A stretch of DNA of 64,000 nucleotides from Muricea muricata (GCA_963855995.1 OY979716.1:30528230-30592229), one strand, 5' to 3'. Shown: positions 10,981-23,299, numbered from the stretch's first letter. The notes: a model not told the origin generated them from the letters alone. Program-made: numbers and translations.

Positions 10981-12638
10981 TATAGCAGTACATACTCTTC
11001 CTTTATTATTTGGATTACCACCACGATCTTTGAGAGGCACGTATGTTTCAGGTGAGAAGTCCATACTCAAAGCTTTCATCGCTCGATATTGTCGATGCCG
11101 CACGATTATCCTCGTTTAAAGAAAACTTGAGCTGCTCGAGGGCTTCTACATTGTTTTCCAAAATCGCATTTCGAACAGCAGCGTACAAATCACTACTCGA
11201 CTTCGTAAAATAACTTTTCAAGTCAACTATGAACCTTCGTATACGCGAATATAAGATTAGCATGAAAAGTACTGTTTTGCATGCATCGAATTTCGCAATT
11301 TTCAGTGACTGATACCCCCAGCCGCGAATAAGTCTGAACCAGTCTAAAAAAGTCAGCCAATAGAAATAGTCAATATTTTCAAATTGACCAACCATAACAA
11401 AATATATGGACTGACATAGACTCCCGTAAGGTACAAATAAGTCAGACCACCCCACAGATCAGTCCAACTCAGTCCAGATTGTCAATAAACCAATCAAATG
11501 AGCAGATTCGAGACTGAGTCGGTCACCCGCTTCGGCGAGATTCTGGTGTTTCACCGCTGCTCTGGATAAGCATATCGCTTTCTCAAAACGAAGCACGTAA
11601 CACGTAACTGGACTATGATATGAAATTCATATTATAATCACATAAATTATTCTGAATTCGAAATAATAAATTATTATTTCTTTGCAAAAAATACGTCAGT
11701 CAGGCGACTGATTGGACGTACCCTAGATCCGCCCCTGGCTTCATCGTCACATGAGTGGCGCAATGTAGCAATGGTTGCTTTGACAGCTTCCAGAGTATCG
11801 ACGACATTAATGTCAACTGTTTGAAGTTGTTTTGTCAATATCTTGGTTTTCATCATGATATTCCTCATAAACATAACCATGACAAGGAACTCGAACGAGC
11901 AAAGTCTTGCCAATAAATTCTTCGCCTTCGTTTAAGTCTTTGCATCTTGCACATTTTCCAATGGAATCTGCCCGGGCCACCCAACGTGTTGCAGAAAGAT
12001 TTGTTAAATCTAACGCGTTTTAGACATCCCCTTCGCTGACTTTGCCGCGAAAAACGCTATACCGTTTCGGACTTGACGTAAAAAATACGAACAGCTCCTG
12101 CAGAATTTCAAAGATGTGATAAACAGTGACGCTTGCCTCACAGCTATGCTCAACGGTAGTATTGATTCGGTGTGCAAGACAGGGAAGTAAGGGACTTCTC
12201 TTCCAATGTGTTCCTTTATTTTGGCTTGACAGCCCTTGAAAACAACAGACATGGAAGACGTATAATCGTAGGACCGACTGGAAGGCAATATATATCTGCG
12301 CTACTTAAACTGTTTTCGTCCAGAGCAGCCAGGATTCCTGTAGCATGACCTTCCCCTGCCTTATCTTGAATTTGATACGGAATTTGATACTTTTGATTAG
12401 ACTATTTGCTGCTAGCAAAATACGTTTTGTATCTTGGCTTGTGTAATTGTGTATGCACTATTCGTAAAGTCGATGGACTTTTTTCTTTTTCGACGCACAA
12501 AATGCTAACCTTTTCAGATTTTAGTCGGACCGACTTTCGTCTTTCCAGCTAAGATTCTGGACCGAATTTTTCGACATATTTCACAAAAGATGGGGGGGTG
12601 TCACACCCCCCCCCCTAATGTGCGCCCCTGCATGCAAA

Positions 12639-12854
12639 CAGAATATAAGAGCACACTTTAACACACGGATTGCGAAACATGTCAATTTATTAAATTTTTG
12701 AAGACAAAATTCTCGAAAACTGCAGGTTTGTGGACGTGCCAACAAGTGAATTTAGACTTTTTATAATTTATCCTAATTTTCAATCGTGTTTTTAATTAAT
12801 GCCTAAATGGGGGGGGGGGAGGCAACGAAACTGAACGATAATCGACCACAGAAT
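12639..12854. other. Spacer between hAT element and MADF-type fragment
   Basis: No gene. It contains a G homopolymer near 12811-12820. Confidence 0.4.
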
Positions 12855-12909
12855 ACGGTCTAAAGTGTGCGGTGTCATGTTCTGTGATTTTCGCCATGCG
12901 TGCTATTGG
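12855..12909. mobile_element. Left fragment of a MADF-type element interrupted by the KDZ-like element
   Basis: agtgtgcggtgtcatgttct through gattttcgccatgcgtgctattgg matches the TIR of the complete MADF-type element at about 29215-29262 with few substitutions. The matching continuation appears only after 26844, on the far side of the giant element. This suggests one older copy split by an insertion. Confidence 0.6.
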
Positions 12910-12920
12910 AGCAGGGGTGG

Positions 12921-12985
12921 TAACGTTACGTTACATATACAGGCTCGTTACCAATACGGGCATGTTACATATACGGGCTATGAGA
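12921..12985 (+). repeat. Left terminal inverted repeat of the KDZ-like element
   Basis: Starts taacgttacgttacatatac and contains repeated acatatacgggc units. It pairs with 26768-26832. Confidence 0.75.
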
Positions 12986-13146
12986 TTGCTACACATTACG
13001 CAGTCGGCATTCGTATATTTACACTTGTTTTAAAACCTTAATATGCATAAACATGTATATATAACATAATGTCTAGTATATAATAATATTTAACATGTTA
13101 TAACTTAAAACATATAACTTGTAATAGCATTATATATATAAAATAC

Positions 13147-14488
13147 CCCGCATATGTAACATAGAGCCCGTATATTAACACAGAGCTCGTATATGTAACA
13201 TAGAGCTCGTATAATTATGTAACATAGACCGAGTATATTCACATAGAGCCCGTATATGTAACATGGAGCCCGTATATTAACATAGAGCCCGTATATGTAA
13301 CATATAGCCCGTATATGTAACATGGAGCCCGTATATGTAACATATAGACCGAGTATATTAACATAGAGCCCGTATATGTAACATGGAGCCCGTATATTAA
13401 CATAGAGCCCGTATATTAACACAGAGCCCGTATATTAACACCAGAGCCCGTATATGTAACATAGAGCCCGTATATGTAACATAGACCGAGTATATTAACG
13501 TAGAGCCCGTATATGTAACATGGAGCCCGTATATGTAACATAGAGCCCGTATATTAAGATAGAGCCCGTATATGTAACATATAGCCCGTATATGTAACAT
13601 AGAGCCCGCATATGTAACATAGACCGAGTATATTAACATAGAGCCCGTATATGTAGCTAACATGGAGCCCGTATATTAACATAGAGCCCGTATATGTAAC
13701 ATAGAGCCCGTATATGTAACATGGAGCCCGTATATTAACATAGAGCCCGTATATGTAACATAGACCGAGTATATTAACATAGAGCCCGTATATGTAACAT
13801 AGAGCCCGTATATGTAACATGGAGCCCGTATATTAACACAGAGCCCGTATATGTAACATGGAGCCCGTATATGTAACATGGAGCCCGTATATTAACATAG
13901 AGCCCGTATATTAACACAGAGCCCGTATATATTAACACAGAGCCCGTATATGTAACATAGAGCCCGTATATGTAACATAGAGCCCGTATATGTAACATAG
14001 ACCGAGTATATATTAACATAGAGCCCGTATATGTAACATAGAGCCCGTATATGTAACATGGAGCCCGTATATTAACACAGAGCCCGTCATAGAGCCCGTA
14101 TATGTAACATGGAGCCCGTATATTAACACAGAGCCTGTATATGTAACATGGAGCCCGTATATTAACATAGAGCCCGTATATTAACACAGAGCCCGTATAT
14201 GTAACATAGAGCCCGTATATGTAACATAGACCGAGTATATTAACATAGAGCCCGTATATGTAACATGGAGCCCGTATATTAACATAGAGCCCGTATATGT
14301 AACATAGAGCCCGTATATGTAACATGGAGCCCGTATTAACATAGAGCCCGTATATGTAACATAGAGCCCGTATATGTAACATAGAGCCCGTATATGTAAC
14401 ATGGAGCCCGTATATGTAACATAGACCGAGTATATTAACATAGAGCTCGTATATTAACATGGAGCTCGTAGATTAACACAGAGCCCAC
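13147..14488. repeat. Minisatellite of 19-22-bp units (about 65 copies)
   Basis: About 1.34 kb of tandem units, mainly gagcccgtatatgtaacata, with shorter (gagcccgtatattaacatag) and accgagtatattaacatag variants. The unit is the reverse complement of the acatatacgggc motif of the left TIR and runs in the same sense as the right TIR. It therefore looks like an amplified subterminal repeat. The long frames across it (YTGSMLIYGL-like) are repeat artefacts. No variable spacers are present. Confidence 0.95.
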
Positions 14489-15085
14489 GTATACCAAAAA
14501 TACCTCTAACCATCTTTTACAAGTTCGTAAATTCTTTTAACAGATAGAAACTGGTTTAGAAATAACACCGAAAAAAAGTTTTTGTGAATATCGTTTATTA
14601 TGAAATATTCGCGTATAAAATTCACAAAGGCTTTAGAAAAGTTTACATATATAGTATCTGATATCTTTTTGTAAGCAATACTGTTTATAAACGTTTGATT
14701 ATATTTTATTTTCTTGAAATTTTGAAACACAAAACAGTACAAGAACACACCGAATATTTGTTGGACATTTTGACATGGATTTTGTTTGAAATAAATGCTA
14801 TGATTGTGCATAATTACCCGCTATAGGACTATATTTTAAAACAATTATACTATTCCTTTCGTAGCACATTAAACAATCATTTAATGAGGTCGAGTAGGAT
14901 ATGAGGAATTATTAAGGCACAGGTTGTGTTATCTACCGAAGCAACACTAGTTGAGGCCTTAATAATTTCTCATATCCCACAGATATGGCGATTTCATCCA
15001 CAGCTCTTAACCAATTCTAGTATAAAGTAGATAATGTCACCATAACTGTTCAGTAATAGATCCACAGTATGCTATGAAGTCTAAT
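14489..15085. other. Non-coding spacer with one fold-back
   Basis: AT-rich and without a gene. A palindrome lies at 14897-14978 (ggatatgaggaattattaag facing cttaataatttctcatatcc). Confidence 0.5.
14897..14978. repeat. Fold-back repeat
   Basis: The arms of about 25 bp, ggatatgaggaattattaag and cttaataatttctcatatcc, are separated by about 30 bp. Possibly a fold-back MITE relic. Confidence 0.6.
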
Positions 15086-15276
15086 GCCTAGTTTCCATTA
15101 AGTCGTGAGTGTCGTCTATATATCAAAGTGACCGATGTAATAAAATATATGTACGCTGATCTACACTTAATATGACTAATTTGAATACGGTCCACAAACG
15201 AAAAGATAGATCTAGACTATGTCACATCGTCGACAATGACTTGGCTACGACAGCTACGAGCAAATGGAAACTAGGC
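15086..15276. mobile_element. Short MITE abutting the transposase stop codon
   Basis: gcctagtttccatt at 15086 is mirrored by aatggaaactaggc ending at 15276. Inner blocks (gtcgtgag and ctacgac) also pair loosely. It ends one base before the stop codon of the KDZ-type transposase frame, so it may lie in the 3' UTR or have replaced the original end. Confidence 0.65.
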
Positions 15277-15277
15277 T

Positions 15278-18200
15278 TTACCACGCTACCTTAAATATGT
15301 CCGTTTCATCAATTTCCATATCACAGTATGGTTTGTGAAACTCCTGGAGTCTTGATCGCAGCGCACGTGATACTTGTTTGCCAAGACTTTTGAATTCTTT
15401 CCCGTGTGACCTTCCCCTGATGTTTTGCTTTATCATCTTTGCGTGCACCATTTCATGAATCAGCGTTTTGAAAATTGTTAACTTGTCAGTGTGTGTTTCT
15501 GGAAAGATTATGATGAACATAAATTCGCCATGACTGTAAGTAATACCAAGGTCCTCATGGCACTTCTTCTCACCTGTACAATTGTTGAACTCCTTCATAC
15601 CTACAAAACCAACGTTGTCATTACCAGGAGGAAGCTCGCCGTTAAATGCTACTTCGTTTAATTTATCGTAATGTGCCACTAAATCCTGATGATCTTCGTT
15701 TTTCTTGGACACCTCGCGTAATTTTATGAAGCATTTCTCTCTTTCCTGACGTCGGGCCTCTTTCCATCTTTTTGCCTCCTCTTCTCGTTTGGTGCATTTG
15801 ATGCATTTCCATTCGGGATCATCGAAATTTCCCTGCTCGCAATCTCTGTGGAACCACCTCTTGCATTTCTTGCACTGTCCCATTAGCTTCCCATCATCTG
15901 GCGAGGCCCAATGACAATGCACCCAGCACACCCACTCAAAAAGATACTTCTCAATAGGTGGATCTCTCCGTTTGCTCGTAGAAGCCAGGAATGTTGCAAA
16001 ATCTCGATCAACAAACAACCGCATAAGATTAGCACCCATGACTTCTTGATTCCATCTTAATGTGAGAGGATCCTCTCCAAAACATAGCGCAATGGTGTTT
16101 GACACTGCATACAGACCACAAGCAGCGCCACCTTTTTGTTGCTGAACGTTAGCCACAGCCATGTTAAAAAAGCCAACTGAGCTTGCCAACTTGCAGGCAC
16201 ATTGCTCAACATTGATTGGATAGCTGACTTTATCGCCCTTTCGATTCAGGTTTATATAACTATCGTATATGCAGACATCACCATTCTTGGACTTGATGTT
16301 CGATATTGTTACCCAGTGATTGCCACGGACATTTACAATCTGGACAAAATGTACACAGTTTTCTTTCCGGAATCCGTATTTGACTGCGGGAATCAGGTCT
16401 TGTAGTCCGCCAATATCAGCTGTACAAGGGTGGGCACGCAGGATCTTAAACACCGCCAGCATAATGCGATCATTCAACCAATGTGCTTTTTCTAAAATCG
16501 TCTTGTCAATGATTTGCAAACCCAGTTCTTTTATCCAGAAGTCTTCCTCAGTCTGTAATTCTTCAAATTCTGGAAAGTTGGTTGTATTCATTACGCGAGG
16601 TTCATTTGACGTATCTGGTGGTCGACTGTAAAATACGCATGGATCATCGTCTGGGCTGCTTGGGCAATCTGTCAAAATAACTTGACTTTCCGATGCACTT
16701 TTTATCTCCCTTTGTAGAGTTTCTTCAATTTCGGAAGTTTGGGCAGGAGGTACTAGGCTTGTATCTGACATATCGGGCTGCTTCGTAGAAGTAGTTGTTG
16801 CTTTCGTGGGTGTTGTTGCGGGTGCACGTTTTGTTTTGTCAAATATGGCTCGTCCAAATTGATCTTCAGTTACTGCGAACGATGATAACTGGGCAATATT
16901 ACTGATGTTTCTTTCATTAATACGTTCATTCAGCAAGTCAATATTTGATCGGAATAAAAAAATATGATTAACAGGAGTCATGGAGTTTAAGAATCGGCTA
17001 TCTCTGTTAAACACATTGTATAACTGCTCTTGACGTTGGGTGTTTATCAAACCGTTTAACTGTCTAACATGCGTTACTCTCCGCAACACCTCACGCTCAT
17101 TCTGGGGATTGCATTCATGAAATCGGTCAAATAAACAGAAGTGGTCGTTTGAACCGGTAATTGGGTGGCCAGTAACCGCTGTATTTTCTGAACCTTGAAC
17201 ATTCAACCAATCCAACGAAATGTCTAAATGACGTGCCTTTGCTTCTTGAAAATTTTCGGGTGTTGGTTCCATCAACATACCGCTGTTAGGCGAAAACATT
17301 CCATTTTTTCTACGATTACCGTGTGCCGTGACCAGGTTTGCAACATCAACTATTGTGACGTTTGGTTGGTGTTTTATTGACAGCAAAATGTCGACATAAT
17401 CACGGGGACTCTCTGAACGAATAAGGAATTTCAATGCATAAACAAAGCCATGGGGGCAAGTTCCGGATGCCCATCCTCCAGAACAACCCCATAATTTGCT
17501 GAAAGCTTTCTTGAATTTCTCATCGTTATTTTGAACAGCATTTTTAATGTTCATAATAATGTCTAGCTTGCTGCCAGTTCCAGTCAGCCCAAGTCTTTTG
17601 GCAAAGGATCGTACCTCTTTCAGCGTTGAATGGTGAAGCATCTCCAGCAATCTTTCTTCAGTTACTTCGCGGCAATCGTCTTCGATTTTGCCGTCTTCCA
17701 CTTTAACTTTTCTGTGCTCTGTATTGAATACACGTTTGCTTTCTCTCGTATCGCTGCCAATAAACGGTGCCCAGTTCAACAAATCCGGTTTAACACAAAA
17801 CTCTTGCACAGCAACCCCAGGAAACCCTCGGACAATCATAGAGAACTCAACATTTTCCCAAAACAATTCACAGTCTACAACATCATTTTCCTCCGAATCT
17901 TGCTTGTACTCGTCTGGAAGGCGCAATGATTCTGCTGGACACTGAAATGATACTTTACGGTTTAGATCCATGTTCATGATGGCAGGGTGATGTCCACATA
18001 TTGAGCAGTTAAATTTGTATTTGTGACAACTTAGAGCATCAAAATGAAGAAAAGCATTAAGGATCGTACGGCTGTTTAACTTAGTTTTCAAACTCCTTTC
18101 TAAACTTTGGTCGCGCTGCCAATTGGTATGTGACATTGAAGGCTCTCTCTGAAATAGTTGCACACGTCCAATCCTATTAAAAAGGTATCATTAAAATCAT

Positions 18201-19678
18201 GCACGCCTTCGTCGTGTTCTTGGTAGCGGAAGCACATCTCACAAGACCCACATTTCACAAAATATGTTTCTGCGTTGGTTATTACAAAATCCATCGTAAC
18301 TACCGTTGCTTTTGCCGTTATTCGTATTGGCTTACTCAGGTGAACATCGCAAAACGGACATCTCTTTTCAACGGGAGTGTAACGTCAAGGAACGGATTTA
18401 GATTTATCACGAGTGGCTGACATTGGAATTCTTTTATTTGCTTTTAGGTATTTGCACATGTTTGCAACCATACGTTCGTCAGTAGGAGGATAAAAAAGTC
18501 CATTATTGTCAAACGATGCATCTGTTTCAGCACTCTCGTCTCCTATATATATCATTGCTATTATCGTCGTCTCTAAAACTACGGAATCGTTCCAACTTGT
18601 CGACACTGCGCAGATACCACAAACAAACAGCCTTATGTACCCAACCACGTTTACGGCGACAACATCCACAATCGAGTTGCCCATTTTTGAGGTCACATGT
18701 TACGATAACCCTTCCTAGTTTGGAGTAATAGTGGACGCCACCATCGTATACAGAAAAATGAATGTATCTTTCGCCATCTTCAAAACTGACAATTAAATCT
18801 GCGTTGTTTTCAGATGCTGCTTGCAAAAGAGATATGCATTGATTAATGCGTCCTTCTTTTATCATTTTAAATTCTCCTTCATACGAAAGGTCATCAAGAT
18901 CACTTCTGCGTAGTTGCACTTTTTCTTTATACATTGTTTTCACACCAACTTCCCTGATGTGGTGACATTCCATAGCATTCATGCCACTTCTCCAGGCAAC
19001 TTCCATGTAATCTCGGCAACTGCTGCTTTCACAAAAGGCATTTTTGTTGCCACTTTCTTCCCTTGGAGACCAAACACATTTCCGGACATGAAGTGGATAA
19101 CTAACGCCTCCATGTGAACTTTTGCGCACCATATAAATTCCTCTTGTTTCATCAACGCAAACATTAGTAGGAATTATTTTCTTGTGGATGTCTCTTTGAT
19201 GCCTCGGAAGGCTTCGCACACCCATTACTTTTTTGCACGTTGGGCACTCTTTTCTTTCTGATTTTTGCCTTTTCGGCTTGGGCTCTTCTATTTCCTCAGT
19301 CGTCGCCGAACTCTCTTTCTCTTCCAAGAGTGGTGTGGCACTTGATTTTATTTCTTTTTCTCTGAAATGATTTTCGTAATGTTTTAAAAATCTGTTTCGA
19401 TTAATTATCGTCTTTTCACATTTCGGGCAATGATAATGAGCTCGACCACAACCACTTTCGCCATGATTTAATTTGCAAGGAAAACAAGACTGACCATTTA
19501 CGACAATAACTCTATTTAGATGCGCTTCTTTAAAGTGCCTTCGACATTTGTATTGCGAGTCAAACGATTTTCCACAAAGCTTGCAATGCTTATGCAGCAC
19601 ACATGTGTTCTTGCATGGCAACGTAAATTCACTACAATTTATAAAGTAATCTTGATAGTCATCCGACATTTGCTGCAA
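15278..19678 (-). pseudogene. KDZ/Zisupton-type multidomain transposase (HMGXB3-like), damaged
   Basis: The frame order from 19678 downward is: C2H2-like fingers (CKLCGKSFDSQYKCRRH, CPTCKKVMGVRSLPRH), a SWIM-like zinc motif (LDCGCC to HKAVCLWYL), and a C-x2-C module (CPFCDVHL). The long frame 18163-15278 (961 codons) follows: a SAP-like motif (LKEVRSFAKRLGLTGTGSKL), a transposase core with DVANLVTAHGNRRKNGMF, a Ulp1-like cysteine protease (GNHWVTI near 615, CGLYAVSN near 682), a PHD finger (CKKCKRWFHRDC) and a SprT-like zinc protease (LIHEMVHAK near 903). Three lesions are visible: a frame change in a TA run near 18545, a TGA at 18385-18387, and a frame change near 18105. The order fits metazoan KDZ transposases. 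Short introns could explain some breaks but no good splice sites were seen. Confidence 0.8.
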
Positions 19679-20029
19679 AAGAAATAAAAATTAACACCTT
19701 AATAGTAAACGAAAGGAATGATTCCAGTTATTCAACCATCAACGTAAGGTGGCTCGATGCAGTTTTCAAAACACCAGATGTTTAAGGAATAAGTAAAAAA
19801 CAATAATCACAAGTAATGAAATTTTTAAAACAATGCACATACTTCAACCTTTTTAGCCAAAATTTTTGTTACCTTTTTCACATTTGTATGTACTAAAACA
19901 ATTATTAGCCTCAGGCTCATATAGGTAAATAGCAGATTGGTGTCTATTATATCGCGTTCTGCCCGACGAGAAAAACAATCGATTTAAAAAAATCGTATGG
20001 AAAAACGCGAATAGAACATGAATAAACAA
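19679..20029. other. Upstream region of the KDZ-type transposase
   Basis: No gene seen. It would contain the transposase promoter; no specific promoter motif can be supported. Confidence 0.4.
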
Positions 20030-20304
20030 CCCCCCTAATTAACTACCTACAATCCTAGAAAAAATATTCGTAGACTTCAAACTATCTTTTATATGTTCCA
20101 GCATAATAATCCGCCTTTCGCCAAAAAATTGAATTGTGATTCTAACCCCCCCCCCCTCCTGCGAACAATGTTGGAAAAGCGAGCGTCTATTTGTGTGGTG
20201 TGTGGCATTTAATTCCGACATTGTAAAAGGAGGGCGGGGGAGATTGGGAAATACCATTAAAATTAACTACGAATGAATTTCCAGGATTGTAGTTAGCTAC
20301 CCCT
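20030..20304. mobile_element. MITE-like inverted-repeat element
   Basis: aattaactacctacaatcct near 20037 faces its near reverse complement (aggattgtagttagctaccc) ending about 20304. A further pairing of ttcgtag motifs lies inside. The ends are imprecise. Confidence 0.5.
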
Positions 20305-20613
20305 GTTTCCTCCAGCCCTCGACAATGTCTCGGCCTGGAAACATATCTCCTTTAGGATATGTAAGACCAGTGTCTCGTAATGTACATGTACGTCAAAAAT
20401 GGTGAGGGAGCGCAGGCTAAAAAGCGTTTCTGGCCGTTTAGCACTTTTCGGCCCGTTTGGTTTTTTTGACTCGTTCGTCTCAAATGGCCGCATCGGTTCA
20501 AGCAGTCAAATACCTGCACCACCTCGGGGGTTCCTCGGAGGTCTCCCTGGCAGCCACATTATACAGGGTGTCCCAAAAAAAATTCCCTCCGGAAATTTGT
20601 AGCATAGTTATTT
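20305..20613. other. Spacer with no recognised feature
   Basis: It contains a TE-like cagggtgtcccaaaaa string near 20564, but no partner end was found. No gene. Confidence 0.4.
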
Positions 20614-21205
20614 AAGCAATAGGCCAGTTTGCAAGTTGTTACTCTCTACCAAAAGTTTAACATCATATCTTCCTGAGTCCAACAGATTGAGGCCCTCAAC
20701 TATTATCCGTCAGTGATACCTTTTGGTGGTCATACAAATACATCGTAGATCAGTATTTTTCATTTATTGAATAAATCGTATAGTTTGAACATTTCACGGT
20801 TCATGATTTCGATTTTATAAGAAAGAACATGCATGAGGTTTGCCGTTTGCCGTAAACGCCAATCTAAAGGTCTCTAATAAAATGCGTGGAACTTGAATGC
20901 GGACACGTTGAAGGAAGAAATTGATGATATGGCATTTAAGCTAGTTTACGTTCTATTTCGTTATGTGTAAACCTTGTCAATTAAATGTGTTGTTAAACAA
21001 TTTCACACTGTAAAGTAACCTCTGGGAATTTTTAATGTTAATAAATTATGCAAAACTTGGACAAGTCAGAATTTTAACCCTGCTTGTTTGAATTGCTGCA
21101 AAAATAACACATTTAAACATTCTGATCTGAAGATTTTGGACTCAGGACGATAGGATGTTAAACTTTCGCTAGAGGGTAACAATTTACAAACTAGGCCATT
21201 GCTTC
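20614..21205. mobile_element. Non-autonomous DNA element (about 590 bp) with about 80-bp TIRs
   Basis: aagcaataggccagtttgca at 20614 is mirrored by tttacaaactaggccattgctt ending at 21205. Pairing continues through the aaagtttaacatc and cctgagtcca segments (right copy gatgttaaactttc, ttggactcagg). Interior AT-rich, no ORF. Target duplication not resolved. Confidence 0.75.
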
Positions 21206-21674
21206 AATAAGGCTAAACGGCCATAGACGCTGTTTAGCATGCGACCTCTATTGATCTATAATAGATCTGGAACGATACGTCCGGGAGGGGGGGGGGGGGG
21301 TGATTGAAGCCGACTTTGTGTTCACTTTGCAGGTAGACCCATAGGCAACCCAAAAAGTGCGTGTAAAATTTGTCGCGAGCCGCAAGCGCCATTCATGAAA
21401 GTCATTGCATATATTATAAGTCCTTTTAAAGAATTTCGTTAAAAAATACCATTTTTGTATAAGTAAAATTCTTTATTTAAATCCATTAACATTCATAAAT
21501 ATCTAAACAATGACAGATGAATTTATATAATATGTTATAAAATTTGACAAATTTCCGACAAAAACCGTGTATTTTTGGCCAATTTTTGCTGGAAATAAAC
21601 TTGTGAAAAATTCTCACTCGTCGAAACCAAACAGGGTTGGTAGGCTTTTGCGCATGCACAAAGCCAAATGAAGT

Positions 21675-21738
21675 TTTAAAAAGGTGAAGGCTATTTTAGA
21701 TACCTTGAAGCAGATCGGTCCCAGTACTTTCGTTAAGG
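21675..21738. repeat. Internal inverted repeat, left arm
   Basis: Runs from about ttttaaaaaggtgaaggct through cagatcggtcccagtacttt. It pairs with 23531-23585, separated by about 1.8 kb that includes a later fold-back insertion. Confidence 0.75.
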
Positions 21739-23299
21739 GGGTCCAATACCCAAAATTTAGCAATTTAGTAAAAATTTTTTTTTGTCTTATAGGAAGCATT
21801 AAGCAGTTAAGAATAATGCTACTAAAGTTTGGGATCGATAACAAAACTTTTAATATGTTTTTAAATGCTTTTTGGTGGAATTTCGAGCTGACCACGCGGT
21901 TCCTGGTAACTAGTTTCGTTTTCTGACACTAGAGACAAAATAGCTAGGAAAACAAGCTTTTCGAAGCGTGAAGCTTGTAATGTGTTTACTGCCTAGATTT
22001 AACCAGAATCAGTTGGGTGAGGACATCATAAAGTCCGAGGAGCCCGATCTCTGTTGCACGAAGAAGTGTGTGATATAAACATTGCGTAAGTCGAGGAGTA
22101 TTTTACGAATTTTTATACGACTCGGTGGTGCTGAGAGGCTGATGTTCAATCTGTCCACAAGCATTTGAAATTATGTGAAAACTGGCTTCATATCCGTAAG
22201 TTAGAGGTGTTGAAGTAGCGCTCTAGTGTTTCGAAATGTTTGTATTGTACAATGCTTGTGGACAGCTTGTTTTGGTAGGAGGCTATGGGTCGCGCCAAAA
22301 TTTTTCTCAATTACCCAGAATCGTTTATGGTCGCAGTATTCTTTAATCACTTTCAAAAGCCTTAAACAAAGTAATACGCGAGTCCAAATCGATATAAATT
22401 AGGAACGTGCATAAGAAAAGTGCTAGCTGGAAAAGTAAATTTTTAATTGGGATGTTGTACATTTAAGATTCATGCGAAACCCGGTTGAATGCAAAGATCG
22501 TGTATTAAATATTGCTGGTTCGGCTGCAATAAATACTTTTTAGAGGATAAATTCAGAAACAAGCGAATATTATGTCCACAAAGTGAAAGAGCACAAAAAC
22601 AGCAACACGAAAATAGCAAAAAAGGCACTACAACAAGCCTTGGAAGCATGCCGATAACCGAAAATATTACCAGATAACAGAAAATAAAAGGAGACCCTTA
22701 AACCAGGATACTTTTAAGAGGCTTTTGATTTAAATTTTGTGGCTTTAAAATTATAAATTCGCAGATACTTTGGAACATAACTTTAAAGCTGTTTTTTCTC
22801 AAATGTTTGAAAATGGCCAATGACCGTTATTGAAAACGCAATATCTCAAGAAGTATTTGATAATTACCCTCAAATTCTCAATGTAGCTTCTCTATTTCAT
22901 ACTTTTGGGGATGAATTAGAATCATACAAATATCTACAATTGCAAAAAAAAATATGACAGTCAAAGTCATGCTGACATCCTGAATTTTCAACATTTTGGC
23001 TGTAAAAAATTTATTATTCACTCTATGAGTATAATTGTAGTTCATCCTCGAGAGCATGTCCTAAACTATTGAATAAAAGTTATTTCATGTTTTTATCTTG
23101 CATGCTTCTTTAGATATCATGTTTACAAATGTGCCCATTTTTCACCATTGGGGGTAATTAAATTGGGTAAACATGGCAACAGTAACTTTAAAAAATATAT
23201 TTTCATGACAGTGTCACCATGCTCTAACAACTGACAAAAGATGAGTATCATACCATTAAAACACAAAAAAAAGTTTTCAGTACTAGTGGACCCCCTTAA

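Larger units (their letters stand above)
8926..11737. mobile_element. Nested hAT-like element, about 2.8 kb
   Basis: Within the hAT transposase relic, cagggcggatcta at 8926 is mirrored by tagatccgcccctg ending at 11737. A second paired block (atcagtcg and cgactgat) lies inside. The flanks tcttcatc and gcttcatc match at 7 of 8 positions, consistent with an 8-bp hAT duplication. The interior has no recognisable transposase. It holds a small hairpin (9262-9318) and, on the minus strand near 11083-10985, an exon-like stretch starting MKALSMDFSPETYVPLK and ending at a GT; that exon is weakly supported. Confidence 0.6.
8281..12300 (-). pseudogene. hAT transposase pseudogene (split, frameshifted)
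   Basis: Reading the minus strand from about 12300, fragments resemble a TTF/ZMYM-type hAT transposase: RSYDYTSSMSVVFKGCQAK, a sequence close to the family's YD-x-A-x-NMSG-x-x-KG motif, then LTKQLQTVDINVVDTLEAV near 11800. After the nested element, DLNEYYRKEFIQILDYQINA follows at about 8775. The C-terminal hAT dimerisation motif SSERSFSKLKLIKTAIRS is readable at about 8320-8380. The pieces lie in different frames with stops, so the gene is dead and must have moved, if at all, using another copy's enzyme. Confidence 0.75.
7724..12630. mobile_element. hAT-superfamily DNA transposon, 4.9 kb, degenerate and multiply invaded
   Basis: The TIR caggggcgcacatt at 7724 has its exact reverse complement ending at 12630. 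Both ends are flanked by the 8-bp duplication catgcaaa (7716-7723 and 12631-12638), the hAT signature. G/C homopolymers lie just inside both ends. The interior keeps minus-strand fragments of a hAT transposase (dimerisation tail near 8285-8450, middle and N-terminal pieces near 8570-8920 and 11690-12300). It is interrupted by a second hAT-like element (8926-11737) and a GGGGCC-type MITE (8002-8230). Confidence 0.9.

Noticed and set aside
13105..14460. Long minus-strand open frames (YTGSMLIYGLYV-type)
   Set aside because: They follow the 19-22-bp minisatellite; they occur in several frames at once with repeat-derived composition.
13147..14488. Possible CRISPR-like array
   Set aside because: Units are contiguous with no unique spacers, and the window is eukaryotic.
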